This document shows, piece after piece, positions 1 through 9,071 of a stretch of DNA of 64,000 nucleotides. Source of the DNA: Thiosocius sp963753845 (lineage in GTDB: Bacteria > Pseudomonadota > Gammaproteobacteria > Chromatiales > Chromatiaceae); assembly GCA_963753845.1 (NCBI GenBank), contig CAVWEI010000004.1, forward strand, positions 1 through 64,000, written 5' to 3'. The translations under genes were made by a program, and so were the position numbers. The notes below the pieces were generated by a model. That model was given only the letters and a program-made list of their open reading frames with translations. It did not search any database and had not been told where the DNA came from. Every line of letters starts with the position of its first letter. The stretch's first letter is position 1.

Positions 1-1127
1 AGCGTGATCAGTTTGCCGTTTACGCGCGGCGTTTCACGCATCTTGAATGCGGAGAAGCGGATGTCTGCGGTCTGCCCGATCGCAATGCGGTCGATATCGA
101 TCGGCGAGACCTTGGCCTCGACCACCAGGCGCTCACCTTCCGGCACGATTTCCATCAGCTTCTCGCCCTCGCGGATGACCGCGCCGATGGTATGTATCGC
201 CAGTTCCAGCACGGTGCCCGACTGCGGCGCCCTGATCACGGTGCGCGACAGTGTGTCCTGCAGCGCCTGGCGCTGTTCGACCAGCTGAAACAGGCGTTCC
301 TGCACGTCGTTGAGTTCCGCGGCCACCTCGCGCTGCAACTCCTTCTGCAGTTGCAGCGACTGCAGTTTGGCCTCCACCACCTCGGACTTGGTCGAGGCGA
401 TCCGGCCGATGAACTCGCCGAGCTCTCCCTGGTTTTCTGCGACCTGGCGCTCGAGTTCGCGCACGCGGCGGCGCTCGGCAAAACCCTGTTTTTCGAGCGA
501 TCGCATATCCTTCAACTCGCCGCTGTAGGAATCCACCATGCTCCGGCTGCTGTTCTTTTGTCCCTCCAACCCCTCGAGCTGGGCCTCGAGCTGCTCGGCT
601 TTTTGTGCATACAGCGCAATCTCGTTTTCGTAGGCCGATTTCCTGACCCGGAATATCTGCTCCTGCACCGCCATCGCCTCGCGCACGCGGCTCTCGTCCT
701 TGAGATCGATCAGGGTCTGGGGAAAGATCACCGCGTCGCGCTGATCGCGCTGTGCGACCAGTCGCGCCTCGCGGGCGAGCGCCAGGTAGTACTGGCCCTG
801 GATCACTTCGAGTTTCGACCTGGCCTGGGTATCGTCCAGCGTCATCAGCACCTGGCCCTGTTCGACGAAGTCGCCGTCGCGCACCGGCAAGGTCTTCACG
901 ATGCCGCCCTCGAGGTGCTGGATCGTCTTGCGATTGCTCTCGACCCGGATCTTGCCCGGGGCATGGGCCGCGCTCGCCAGCGGCGCCAGGGCCGCCCAGG
1001 TGCCGAGACCGAAGAACACGATCACGATGATTGCGAAGCCGAAGATGCGAAAGCGCCGGTCGCTGGTCGCCTTGTCGTCGACCGGGGAGGCCGGTCTTTT
1101 CGGCAGAATCTGCTCTGTGTCGGCCAT
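1..1127 (-). CDS. HlyD/PrtE-type periplasmic adaptor of a type I secretion system (C-terminus off window)
   Basis: Membrane fusion protein that would link an inner-membrane ABC exporter to an outer-membrane TolC-like channel. Read on the minus strand from ATG at 1127, it begins MADTEQILPKRP, has one membrane segment (about residues 28-50, ending in WAALAPLA), and then a biotinyl-lipoyl half-motif (GKIRVESNRKTIQHLEGGIV). A long charged coiled-coil hairpin follows, and then the second lipoyl half (VIRAPQSGTVLELAIHT) and the start of the beta-barrel. The frame stays open to base 1, so the last part of the protein lies outside the window. It begins 2 bases after the stop of the PrtD-type ATPase, so the two genes form one operon. 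No TolC gene is visible; it may lie further left. Confidence 0.93.
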   Translation of the reverse strand, partial: MADTEQILPKRPASPVDDKATSDRRFRIFGFAIIVIVFFGLGTWAALAPLASAAHAPGKIRVESNRKTIQHLEGGIVKTLPVRDGDFVEQGQVLMTLDDTQARSKLEVIQGQYYLALAREARLVAQRDQRDAVIFPQTLIDLKDESRVREAMAVQEQIFRVRKSAYENEIALYAQKAEQLEAQLEGLEGQKNSSRSMVDSYSGELKDMRSLEKQGFAERRRVRELERQVAENQGELGEFIGRIASTKSEVVEAKLQSLQLQKELQREVAAELNDVQERLFQLVEQRQALQDTLSRTVIRAPQSGTVLELAIHTIGAVIREGEKLMEIVPEGERLVVEAKVSPIDIDRIAIGQTADIRFSAFKMRETPRVNGKLIT

Positions 1128-1129
1128 GT

Positions 1130-2875
1130 TCACGAATCCGCCTTTACCAGCGTGCCGGCCGCCGGCTGCCGTGAGATCGGGGTGGCAGCGCCGTTGAGCA
1201 TCGCCATCACGGTGGTCGGGGTGTCGTAGGCCACAATCTGCCCATTGGCGAGCACGATGATCTTGTCGACCAGCTGCAGCACGTTGTTGCGGTGGGTAAC
1301 CATGATCAGCGTCGAATTGCGTTTCTTCAGTTCCGCGATCGCCTCGGCCAGTGCCATGTCGCCCTGGGTATCCAGATTGGAGTTGGGTTCATCCAGAACC
1401 ACCAGCTTGGGCTGATCGTAAAGTGCGCGCGCCAGACCGATGCGCTGGCGCTGACCAGCCGACAGCAGGTTGGCGCTGATCTTGGTCTCGTAGCCGTCCT
1501 CCAGCTTCAGGATCATGTGGTGCACGCCGGCTGCCCTTGCCGCGGCAATCACCTTGTCGGGTTCGACCGTCCCGAAGCGTGCAATGTTCTCGCTCACCGA
1601 GCCGTCGAGCAGTTCCACGTCCTGCGGCAGGTAGCCGATGTGCTCGCCCAGCGCCTCGCGATTCCACTGCGCGATTTCGGCGCCGTCGAGTCGGACCGAG
1701 CCGGCGGGTGTCGGATAGATACCCAGGATTGCGCGCACCAGGGTCGATTTGCCTGCCGCGCTGGGGCCGATGATGGCCACCGAGCTGCCCGGTTCGATCA
1801 CGAAATTGAGGTTCTTGAGGATCGGTTGTTTGGCGCCCGCAGGGGTCACGAAGGCATTCTCGAACTGTACGTGTCCCAGCGGTGCCGGCAACGGCATAGG
1901 CGGCGCGGCGGCCGGCAGCGCCGTAAGCAGCTTGTTCAGGCGGCCATAGGCACTGCGCGCGCTGAGAAAGTGCTTCCAAGAGTTGATCAGCTGATCGATC
2001 GGGGACAGCGCGCGACCGAGCAACAGTGAACCCGCGATCACCGTGCCCGCAGTGATGTCACCCTGGATCGCCAGGTAGGCGCCCAGGCCCAGCATCAGCG
2101 ACTGCATCATCAGACGCAGGGTCTTCGACATCGTGGTGATCAGGCCGCCGCGCCGGCTGGCGCGGGTCTGCAGCCTGAGCATTTCGTCCTGCTTTTGCTG
2201 CCAGCGGCCGCGCAGCTTCGGCAGCATACCCATCGCCTCGATGGCCTCGGTGTTACGCAGGTTGCGCTGGGTCTGCTGGCTGTTCTCGATGTTGAGCTGG
2301 TTGGCGTCCTGCAGGTCGCGCCGCGTTGCCCGCTCGTTGGTGATCGCCAACACGATCAGGATGATCGCCGCGGCGACCGCTACCGACCCCATCAGCGGAT
2401 GAAACAGGTACATCACCGCGATGTAGATCGGCAGCCAGGGCGCATCGAACAGGGTCATCAGCGCCGGTCCGCTGAGGAACTGGCGCAGTGTGAGCAGGTC
2501 GGACAGCGGCTGGGTGGTGGCGATACTGCCGCCCGAGGCGACCGTCTGCCCGAACAGCGAATCGAACACCCGTGGCCCGAGGGTCTTTTCCAGGCGGCTG
2601 CCGGTCACGATCAGCACCTGCGAGCGCGCCCAGTCCAGGCCGCCCATCACCAGGAACAGAAACACCAGCAGCAGGGTCAGCATCAGCAGGGTCGCCTCGC
2701 TGTTGCTGGTCAGCACGCGGTCGTACACCTCGAGCATGTAGATGATCGGGGCGAGCATCAGGATGTTGATGAAAAAGCTGAACACCCCGGTCGAGAGGAA
2801 AGAGGAGCGCGAGGCGGCCAGCGCCTGGTATAGCTCGGGTTTGCTTGGGGCTCCCTTTTTCTTTCCTGACGGCAT
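1130..2875 (-). CDS. Type I secretion ABC transporter, PrtD family (permease plus ATPase)
   Basis: 581-residue half-transporter that powers export of C-terminally signalled proteins directly out of the cell. Two membrane segments lie near the N-terminus (around FFINILMLAPIIYML and LLLVFLFLVMGGLDWA), with a further pair around residues 140-180. The nucleotide-binding domain has Walker A (GPSAAGKST), signature LSAGQRQRIGLARAL and Walker B (LVVLDEPNSNLD). There is no N-terminal C39-like domain, which fits PrtD/AprD rather than HlyB. It is the first gene of a leftward operon with the HlyD-type adaptor. It is divergent from the large SdrD-like protein only about 55 bases away, which is the likely substrate. 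That gap is unusually small for two divergent promoters (see findings). The start is ATG at 2875 with a weak Shine-Dalgarno sequence. Confidence 0.95.
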   Translation of the reverse strand: MPSGKKKGAPSKPELYQALAASRSSFLSTGVFSFFINILMLAPIIYMLEVYDRVLTSNSEATLLMLTLLLVFLFLVMGGLDWARSQVLIVTGSRLEKTLGPRVFDSLFGQTVASGGSIATTQPLSDLLTLRQFLSGPALMTLFDAPWLPIYIAVMYLFHPLMGSVAVAAAIILIVLAITNERATRRDLQDANQLNIENSQQTQRNLRNTEAIEAMGMLPKLRGRWQQKQDEMLRLQTRASRRGGLITTMSKTLRLMMQSLMLGLGAYLAIQGDITAGTVIAGSLLLGRALSPIDQLINSWKHFLSARSAYGRLNKLLTALPAAAPPMPLPAPLGHVQFENAFVTPAGAKQPILKNLNFVIEPGSSVAIIGPSAAGKSTLVRAILGIYPTPAGSVRLDGAEIAQWNREALGEHIGYLPQDVELLDGSVSENIARFGTVEPDKVIAAARAAGVHHMILKLEDGYETKISANLLSAGQRQRIGLARALYDQPKLVVLDEPNSNLDTQGDMALAEAIAELKKRNSTLIMVTHRNNVLQLVDKIIVLANGQIVAYDTPTTVMAMLNGAATPISRQPAAGTLVKADS

Positions 2876-2930
2876 GTTTTTTGTCGGTTTCCGTTATGGT
2901 CGACCCGGCGCGGGCGTGTCGGGGGTCGAC

Positions 2931-3118
2931 GTTTTCGACAACCTGGATCCGGGCGACTACAAGGTCGAGTTTGTGCTGCCGGGCGGGTACAAGTTTACGC
3001 AGTAGTCGACGTTTGATCCGGATGCGGTGAACAACGATTCGGATGCGGATGAGGCGACGGGTCTGACCGGCTGCATCGAGCTGAGCTCGGGCGAGAACGA
3101 GCCGGACGTGGATGCGGG
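2931..3118 (+). repeat. Near-identical 188-bp copy of an SdrD-like repeat (second copy at 3315-3502)
   Basis: Bases 2931-3118 match 3315-3502 at a 384-base offset (128 codons). I see one difference: T at 3003 against C at 3387, turning CAG (Gln) into TAG (stop). The unit encodes the end of an SdrD B-like domain (FDNLDPGDYKVEFVLPGGYK ...) and a following acidic linker. The left edge of the repeat falls against prtD upstream sequence, so this copy has no beginning. Confidence 0.9.
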
Positions 3119-6100
3119 CATCCTGCAGACGGCGAGCCTGGGCGACCAGGTGTTTGTGGATAACAACGGCAACGGTGTGTTTGATGCCGGTGATGTGGGC
3201 AAGGCCGACGTGGTGGTCAACCTGTACTACTGCAATGCCGACGGCAGCATGGGCGACTTTGTGGCGACGACCACGACGGCGGACGGGACGGGTGCCGACC
3301 CGCTGGGCTACTACGTTTTCGACAACCTGGATCCGGGCGACTACAAGGTCGAGTTTGTGCTGCCGGGCGGGTACAAGTTTACGCAGCAGTCGACGTTTGA
3401 TCCGGATGCGGTGAACAACGATTCGGATGCGGATGAGGCGACGGGTCTGACCGGCTGCATCGAGCTGAGCTCGGGCGAGAACGAGCCGGACGTGGATGCG
3501 GGTCTGGTTGCGTTGACCCCCGAAATCACCATCGAAAAATACGTCCGTGTCGACGACCATCCGATTTCTCTTACGAAGCTGGTTGCGGTCGAACCGATTG
3601 GTGGTGCAGAAGAGGGGCTTCATGTCTGCGAGACCGAGGGCAAGCCCGAGGTCATGGTGTTCGAATACGCCCCCAGCCTGAGCTGGGATACCCAACAGGA
3701 TTCGGGCAAAGGCACGCCGCTGGTCAACAACGGCCTGGACGATGACAACACGGCCTACATCGTCGTTACCGACGATTCGGACGCCAGCGACGGTCTCAGC
3801 GGCAAGATCTTCTTCGCGGGCAATGTCGACGTAGGCGATCAGTTTACGGCCAGCATCTACAGCGCGAATACGGACAAGTTCGAGTCGAACACCTACTTCT
3901 ACTTCTTCGATGCCCAGGGCGGTCCGCTGCTGCAGTCGGCCAAATACCACACCTCCTGCTCGGCCCCGATCATCCTCGGTGACGGCATCCTCAGTGCCAC
4001 GCTGGTGGGTTACGACGGGGTGGACGGTGACAGCCTGGTCAGCCTGCCCAGCCCGGTGTTCGTGGATGCGAACGATTTCCCAGGGCCGGAGACCCTGGTC
4101 GGCACTTCGGTAGAGTTCCGCTACGAGGTGACCAACACCGGCGATTCGCCGATCAGTGATGTGGTGCTGACCGATGACAACAAGACGCTGAATGATCCGA
4201 GCGACGACTTCAACCCGATTTACGTAGAGGGAGATGACGGCGACGGTCTGCTGGAGGTTGGCGAGACCTGGATCTATACGGCTAGCGAGACTGCCGGCGA
4301 GGGGCTGAACACCAATATCGGTACCGTCACGGGCATCACGGCGAGCGGCCAGACGACGATCGCGGTCGACCTGGCGAACTACACCGGCCTGACGGCCCCG
4401 CCAGGGGATATCGGTTTCGAAGGCCAGGCGGTCTGCGACATCGAGGGCAAAGCCGATGCGATCCTGTTCGAATATAACCCGGGGACCACGCTGAACACGC
4501 TCCAGGATTCGGACAAAGCGGCGATCCTTTTCAACAACGGCGTGGATGACGACGGTACGTCCTTCATCGTCGTCACTGACGAAGACGACGCCGCCAAGGC
4601 CCTGAGTGGCGATGGGAAGCAGTTCTTCCGCGGCAACGTGGCGTTCGGCGACACCTTCCTGGCAGATGAGACCACCTATGGCGACGATAGCTTTGGCTCC
4701 GCCACCTACATCCATTTCTACGACAGCGCGTCAGGCGGTCTGCTGCAGTCGATCACGTACCACACGTCCTGCTCGCAGCCGATTCGCCTCGGTGACGTGG
4801 TGGGCAACGCCACGCTGGTGGGTTACGACGGTGATGAGGATGCAGGTATCAGCCTGATCTCGCTGCCGGAGCCGGTGGACCCTGTTGACCCTCCGCCCAT
4901 GCCTGAGATCGAGCTGCCGCAGGTGGATGCCAGCTTCGATGTGAACAACATCGGGGTGACCGGCGATACCGCGCCCGGGCCTGTTGCGAATCTTGGCGAT
5001 ATCGTCACCTTCACCTACGAGGTAACGAATACCGGCAACGTCGATCTGACAATCGATGATTTGGTGGATGACAACGCCACGCCGGATGACACCAGTGACG
5101 ATTTCACCCCTGAAGCGGTGCTGAAAGAAGGCGGTTTGAATTTTGGAGACGAGAACAGTGATGGGATCTTCAACCCTGGAGAAACCTGGTACTTCCAGTC
5201 GAAGGAACTGGGCGATCGTCCTGGCCTGAATACCAATATCGTCAAGGTAACGGCAGAGGATGACGTCGGCACCATGGTGATGGCCGATGACCCGGCCAAC
5301 TACCTGATCAACCCGCTCGACATCCAAAAGCTGGTGGCCGTGGAGCCGATTGGTGGTGCCGAGCCGGGCCTGATGGTGTGCGAGACGGAAGGCAAGCCGG
5401 TCACGATGAAGTTCGAGTACGACCCCAGCGTCATATTCGACACCATGCAGGACTCCGGCAAGGGCACCGCACTGGTGAGCGGCACCCTGACCGATGGTTC
5501 GATCGACGATGACGGCGTGAGCTACATCGTCATCACGGATGACGATGACGCCAGCGACGGTATCGACGGTGATGTGTTCTTTGCGGGCAATGTCGCCGAG
5601 GGCGATCAGTTCTCGGCCAGCGTTGCCAATGCGGGGAGTAGCTTCAGCTCCAACACCTACTTCTACTTCTTCGACGATCAGGGCGGACCGCTGCTGCAGT
5701 CGGCCAAGTACCACACCTCTTGCTCGGCCCCGATCATCCTCGGTGACGGCATCCTCAGCGCGACGCTGATCGGCTATGAGGGCGAAGACAGCACTGGCAT
5801 GGTCAGCCTGCCGAGCCCGGTCTTCGTGGACGCGGATACCCTGTCCACGGCCCCCGAAGCGGTCATTGGCACCGAGGTCAAGTACCAGTACCTGGTGAAC
5901 AATCTGGGCACCGAGGCCCTTACCGATGTCGCTGTTAGCGACGACAAGCTCGGCGACCTCGAACGGGTGTCGGGTGACGACAACAACAACGGTAAACTCG
6001 ATGCTGACGAGACCTGGATCTACACGGCATCAGCCACCGCGGAGAAGGGGCCTGTCACCAACGTGGCTACCGCGAGCGCCATGCTCACGGGGGTCGATGT

Positions 6101-6773
6101 TGTTGACACTGACGCTGCGAACTACCTCGGTATCAAGCTGCCCGCACCGACCGGTGACCTGACAGATCTGTTCGATAAGCCGACCGCGATGGCCTTCACC
6201 TACCTGCCGGATGCCCCGGTGATCGATGCCAGCGGTAAAGACAAGGACGGTGACGGCCTCGGCGATCAGGACGGCGACGCCAAGATCGAGGAAAATAACG
6301 GGGTTGATGGTGACGGCACGTCGTACATCGTCGTGACCAAATTCGACAAGATTAACGATATCCAGAAGGGTCTCGCCGATGGCGACAAGGTTTACTTCGC
6401 CGGAGACGTCGAGTTTGGGCAGTCCTTCCTTGCGGATATCGACTTCCGTGCCGAGGACAAGTTCGAGAACGATACCCGCATCTGGATCTTTGACGACAAT
6501 CCGTTCGACGTACCGGGCGAGACCGTCGACCTGTTGTCGGTCACGAAGTTCAAGACCGATGGCTCCCAACCCATCGAGTATGGTGACATCTTCGGGAGCG
6601 CGCAGGTGGTCGAGTATCAGGGTAAGAGCGGACAGGGCTACGATGATCCCGAGATCGACTTCGGCTACGACACGTTTAATGAGTACGATCCTTGGACACC
6701 CGCAGATAATGAAACCCCTGACTTCGACCTTCAGTTCGTCGAGCTAATGGGTGTATCAAGTGATCACGGCTGA
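3027..6773 (+). CDS. Large modular SdrD-like repeat protein, likely T1SS substrate; 5' end missing
   Basis: About 1,250 residues of very acidic Ca-binding-like and Ig-like modules. The order is an SdrD B-like domain (about 3120-3500), then four copies of a module with a conserved TYHTSCS/KYHTSCS...ILGD segment (about 3570-4020, 4390-4830, 5320-5780 and a diverged one at 6145-6630). They are separated by DUF11-like linkers of the YEVTNTG...DDN...GETW type. No Sec signal peptide, LPXTG or membrane anchor is seen. The position next to PrtD/HlyD suggests type I export with an uncleaved C-terminal signal, which is inferred. The stated start (GTG 3027) lies inside a repeat unit and is simply the first possible start after an in-frame TAG at 3003. 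Upstream of that the same frame continues with repeat sequence to about 2931. The real gene should be longer: it has lost its 5' end by rearrangement or by collapse of repeats in assembly. Confidence 0.8.
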   Translation: MNNDSDADEATGLTGCIELSSGENEPDVDAGILQTASLGDQVFVDNNGNGVFDAGDVGKADVVVNLYYCNADGSMGDFVATTTTADGTGADPLGYYVFDNLDPGDYKVEFVLPGGYKFTQQSTFDPDAVNNDSDADEATGLTGCIELSSGENEPDVDAGLVALTPEITIEKYVRVDDHPISLTKLVAVEPIGGAEEGLHVCETEGKPEVMVFEYAPSLSWDTQQDSGKGTPLVNNGLDDDNTAYIVVTDDSDASDGLSGKIFFAGNVDVGDQFTASIYSANTDKFESNTYFYFFDAQGGPLLQSAKYHTSCSAPIILGDGILSATLVGYDGVDGDSLVSLPSPVFVDANDFPGPETLVGTSVEFRYEVTNTGDSPISDVVLTDDNKTLNDPSDDFNPIYVEGDDGDGLLEVGETWIYTASETAGEGLNTNIGTVTGITASGQTTIAVDLANYTGLTAPPGDIGFEGQAVCDIEGKADAILFEYNPGTTLNTLQDSDKAAILFNNGVDDDGTSFIVVTDEDDAAKALSGDGKQFFRGNVAFGDTFLADETTYGDDSFGSATYIHFYDSASGGLLQSITYHTSCSQPIRLGDVVGNATLVGYDGDEDAGISLISLPEPVDPVDPPPMPEIELPQVDASFDVNNIGVTGDTAPGPVANLGDIVTFTYEVTNTGNVDLTIDDLVDDNATPDDTSDDFTPEAVLKEGGLNFGDENSDGIFNPGETWYFQSKELGDRPGLNTNIVKVTAEDDVGTMVMADDPANYLINPLDIQKLVAVEPIGGAEPGLMVCETEGKPVTMKFEYDPSVIFDTMQDSGKGTALVSGTLTDGSIDDDGVSYIVITDDDDASDGIDGDVFFAGNVAEGDQFSASVANAGSSFSSNTYFYFFDDQGGPLLQSAKYHTSCSAPIILGDGILSATLIGYEGEDSTGMVSLPSPVFVDADTLSTAPEAVIGTEVKYQYLVNNLGTEALTDVAVSDDKLGDLERVSGDDNNNGKLDADETWIYTASATAEKGPVTNVATASAMLTGVDVVDTDAANYLGIKLPAPTGDLTDLFDKPTAMAFTYLPDAPVIDASGKDKDGDGLGDQDGDAKIEENNGVDGDGTSYIVVTKFDKINDIQKGLADGDKVYFAGDVEFGQSFLADIDFRAEDKFENDTRIWIFDDNPFDVPGETVDLLSVTKFKTDGSQPIEYGDIFGSAQVVEYQGKSGQGYDDPEIDFGYDTFNEYDPWTPADNETPDFDLQFVELMGVSSDHG

Positions 6774-6800
6774 TTCGTAGAAGCGGTCGGATGATCAGAA

Positions 6801-6829
6801 AGGCCCGGGTTTCGACCCGGGCCTTTTTT
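6801..6829 (+). terminator. Rho-independent terminator of the modular protein gene
   Basis: Perfect 10-bp stem AGGCCCGGGT (6801-6810) with TTCG loop and ACCCGGGCCT (6815-6824), running into a T tract ending at 6829. It lies 28 bases past the stop codon. Confidence 0.93.
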
Positions 6830-7048
6830 CTCCGGCGAGGTGACTTTGTCGCAATGGGGTTTCGTGCAGCGCTCCATTGGCCAAGGGCGGTCCTCTTACG
6901 GGGGGTAGGGGCGGCCGGGGATAGGCGCGGGGTCGGATCGGGGCGTGCCTCCTGCCCAAGGGACGAGGGGCCCACCGTGCAGGCGACTTGGCGTGAGCGA
7001 TCCTGGTCCAGCAGATTTTCTAGCGGCCTCCATGGGTCGGATAACGGA

Positions 7049-7354
7049 TCATTCGTGCCCTGCAGGCAAGATGTCTTCGCTTTTCAGATCCCTGCGCTTG
7101 TGGACTATAGCGAGCACAAAGATATCCCGAGCCCTGATCTCGTAGATGATGCGATAGGAGTAAAGAGAAAGCTCTCGGACCTGTTCGTCATCGAGTTCGG
7201 GTACCTTTCTGCCGGACTTTGGTAGCTCCTTCAGGGTATCCGCCTTTTCGCGGATATCCTGCGCTACCTTCTTGGCGTAGTACCGGGAGTCGTGGGCGAT
7301 GTAATCATGGATGGCTCGTAGGTCGGACCCGGCAGGCGCCGACCAAATCACCAC
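7049..7354 (-). CDS. RelE/ParE-superfamily toxin
   Basis: 101-residue small basic protein with the RelE/ParE fold pattern: an N-terminal strand (VIWSAPAGSDLRAIHDYI), a helical hairpin (YYAKKVAQDIREKADTLKELP), then PKSGRKVPEL and the C-terminal strands RIIYEIRARDIFVLAIVHKRRDL. Members either cleave ribosome-associated mRNA (RelE) or inhibit gyrase (ParE); the sequence alone does not settle which. The R...Y.I.Y.I pattern and closing HKRRD are typical of the ParE-like subgroup. The start is GTG at 7354, overlapping the antitoxin stop by 7 bases, which gives the usual antitoxin-first coupled operon. Confidence 0.85.
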   Translation of the reverse strand: MVIWSAPAGSDLRAIHDYIAHDSRYYAKKVAQDIREKADTLKELPKSGRKVPELDDEQVRELSLYSYRIIYEIRARDIFVLAIVHKRRDLKSEDILPAGHE

Positions 7355-7527
7355 GAATCTATTTCTCGCTCGAGGTCCTCACTGCGGATGGTTCGGCCCT
7401 GGTTCACGGCCTCCTGTCCTTTTCTGATTTTATCGAGCACATAGAGCCGATACATGATCTCATCCATATCCGTATCCTCGGGCAGTTTGCTGATGGCATC
7501 CAAGGCCTCTTGTTTCAATGCATGCAT
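7348..7527 (-). CDS. Small antitoxin partner of the RelE/ParE toxin
   Basis: 59 residues from MHALKQEALDAISKLPEDTD to EREIDSW. The start at 7527 is chosen because GGAG lies about 7 bases upstream; the open frame runs further to 7689 but without homology-like sequence. The N-terminal helix (LKQEALDAISKLPEDTDMDEIMYRLYVLDKI) and acidic tail resemble short antitoxins found upstream of RelE/ParE toxins (the class often annotated as YefM-unlike, DUF-type antitoxins). No clear DNA-binding domain is visible, so autoregulation may need the toxin complex or be absent. Confidence 0.75.
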   Translation of the reverse strand: MHALKQEALDAISKLPEDTDMDEIMYRLYVLDKIRKGQEAVNQGRTIRSEDLEREIDSW

Positions 7528-7628
7528 GGTCGTGCTCCTGATATCGATTGAGGCGTCACACTGGACTCTCGCCCGTATCATACAAGGATAGTCCTTGCCC
7601 GCCTGCCGGTGATCCCTCCATCTGGCAT

Positions 7629-7660
7629 AAAAAACGGGACCGGTGTCGCCACCGGTCCCG
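7629..7660 (-). terminator. Rho-independent terminator downstream of nrdB1
   Basis: Read on the minus strand: CGGGACCGGT, six-base loop, ACCGGTCCCG, then six Ts (A run 7629-7634 on the plus strand). It lies 43 bases after the nrdB1 stop and closes the leftward nrd operon. Confidence 0.92.
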
Positions 7661-7702
7661 CAGATTTGCGGGGAGGAACCGCCGGGCAAATCAGTCCCAG
7701 TA

Positions 7703-9016
7703 CTAATCCCAGTTCAGCGCACCGCCGGTCTGGTACTCGGTGACGCGGGTCTCGAAGAAGTTCTTTTCCTTTTGCAGGTCGAGCACCTCGGACATCCAGG
7801 GGAACGGGTTGGTGGCCCCCGGGTATTGTTCCGCCAGGCCGATCTGTGAGCAGCGGCGGTTGGCGATGAACTGCAGGTACTCTTCGAACATGGGTGCATT
7901 CAGGCCGAGGATGCCGCGCGGCATGCTGTCGTAGGCGTACTGGGTTTCGAGCGCCACGGCGTCGCGGATCATCTGCACGATCTCCGACTTGAACCCGTCG
8001 GTCCAGATGTGCGGATTTTCGATCTTGATCTGGTTGATCACGTCGATGCCGAAGTTCATGTGCATCGACTCGTCGCGCAGGATGTACTGGAACTGCTCGG
8101 CGGTGCCGGTCATCTTGTTGCGTCGGCCCATGCTCAGGATCTGGGTGAAGCCGACGTAGAAAAATATGCCCTCGAAGATCACGTAGAAGGCGACCAGTTC
8201 GCGCAGCAGTTTCTGGTCGTTCTGCGGTGTGCCGGTATGGAAATCGGGATCTGCCAGGTGCTTGGTGAAGGGCAGGGCCCATTCGGCCTTGCGCGCGACC
8301 GCCGGCACCTCCCGGTACATATTGAAGACTTCGCCTTCGTCGAGGCCCAGCGACTCGATGATGTACTGGTAGGCGTGGGTATGCAGGGCCTCTTCGAAGG
8401 CCTGGCGCAACAGGTACTGACGACACTCGGGGTTGGTGATATGGCGGTACACCGCCAGCACCAGGTTGTTGGCAACCAGCGAGTCCGCAGTCGAGAAGAA
8501 GCCGAGATTGCGCTTGATGATGGTGCGCTCGTCTTCGCTGAGGCCGTTGGGGTCTTTCCACAACTGGATGTCGGCGTTCATGTTGACCTCTTGCGGCATC
8601 CAGTGATTGGCGCAGCCGTCGAGGTACTTCTGCCAGGCCCAGTCGTACTTGAAGGGCACCAGCTGATTGAGGTCGGCATGACAGTTGATGATCTTCTTGT
8701 CATCCACCCGGATGCGCCCGGCGCCCATCTCCAGTGATTCCAGTCCGGTGGCACCCGCTTCCGCCCGGTTTTCGTACCCGGGTGTGGGCTCTGCGATGCC
8801 GGGTGGGTCGGGGTTGACGCTGGGGGCCGCACCGGCGGTCGCCATCAGGACATCGTTACTCACAAGGCCGTCACCCGCACGTGGGTGCACGCCGGTATCA
8901 TGGGCCTTCAGTGCAGGGGCGAATTCCTCCTCCATTGCCGGGACCTCGGGCGGTACGGCGCGGTGTGGTTTCGGTGCACTCGAAGTCGTATGCAGCGGAT
9001 CATCCCAGTTGAGCAT
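7703..9016 (-). CDS. nrdB: Ribonucleotide reductase class I beta subunit (R2), copy 1
   Basis: Di-iron tyrosyl-radical subunit that generates the radical used by NrdA to reduce ribonucleoside diphosphates. Iron ligands and the radical tyrosine are visible in EEALHTHAYQY (Glu, His, then Tyr four residues after the His, as in E. coli Glu115/His118/Tyr122), with the other ligands in EGIFFYVGF and RDESMHMNFG. The C-terminal tail ends in TEYQTGGALNWD, the part that docks on R1. At 437 residues it is about 60 longer than E. coli NrdB because of a Pro/Ala-rich N-terminal extension of about 100 residues. The extension starts MLNWDDPL and has no recognisable ATP-cone. The start is ATG 9016 (or 9019) behind AGGGGGA. 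It is the last gene of the nrdA-nrdB2-nrdB1 operon. Confidence 0.95.
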   Translation of the reverse strand: MLNWDDPLHTTSSAPKPHRAVPPEVPAMEEEFAPALKAHDTGVHPRAGDGLVSNDVLMATAGAAPSVNPDPPGIAEPTPGYENRAEAGATGLESLEMGAGRIRVDDKKIINCHADLNQLVPFKYDWAWQKYLDGCANHWMPQEVNMNADIQLWKDPNGLSEDERTIIKRNLGFFSTADSLVANNLVLAVYRHITNPECRQYLLRQAFEEALHTHAYQYIIESLGLDEGEVFNMYREVPAVARKAEWALPFTKHLADPDFHTGTPQNDQKLLRELVAFYVIFEGIFFYVGFTQILSMGRRNKMTGTAEQFQYILRDESMHMNFGIDVINQIKIENPHIWTDGFKSEIVQMIRDAVALETQYAYDSMPRGILGLNAPMFEEYLQFIANRRCSQIGLAEQYPGATNPFPWMSEVLDLQKEKNFFETRVTEYQTGGALNWD

Positions 9017-9042
9017 CATTCCCCCTGTTGTCTTCTCTTTGT

Positions 9043-9071
9043 CGATTGCCTGATCGCCTTTCCGGCAATCG
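9043..9071 (-). other. Inverted repeat between the two nrdB genes
   Basis: CGATTGCC (9043-9050) pairs with GGCAATCG (9064-9071) across a 13-base loop, in the 212-base interval separating nrdB2 and nrdB1. No T tract follows on the minus strand. It could stabilise or tune the upstream part of the transcript; no stronger claim can be made. The rest of the interval shows nothing recognisable. Confidence 0.45.

Noticed and set aside
2253..4715. 820-codon minus-strand frame antisense to prtD and the modular protein
   Set aside because: It runs through prtD and the repeats in the wrong frame; the repeat composition keeps it open. Its sequence looks like random Val/Arg/His repeats and shares nothing with a protein family.
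7528..7689. Longer antitoxin start at 7689
   Set aside because: The extra part overlaps the nrdB1 terminator and has no antitoxin features; GGAG favours 7527.
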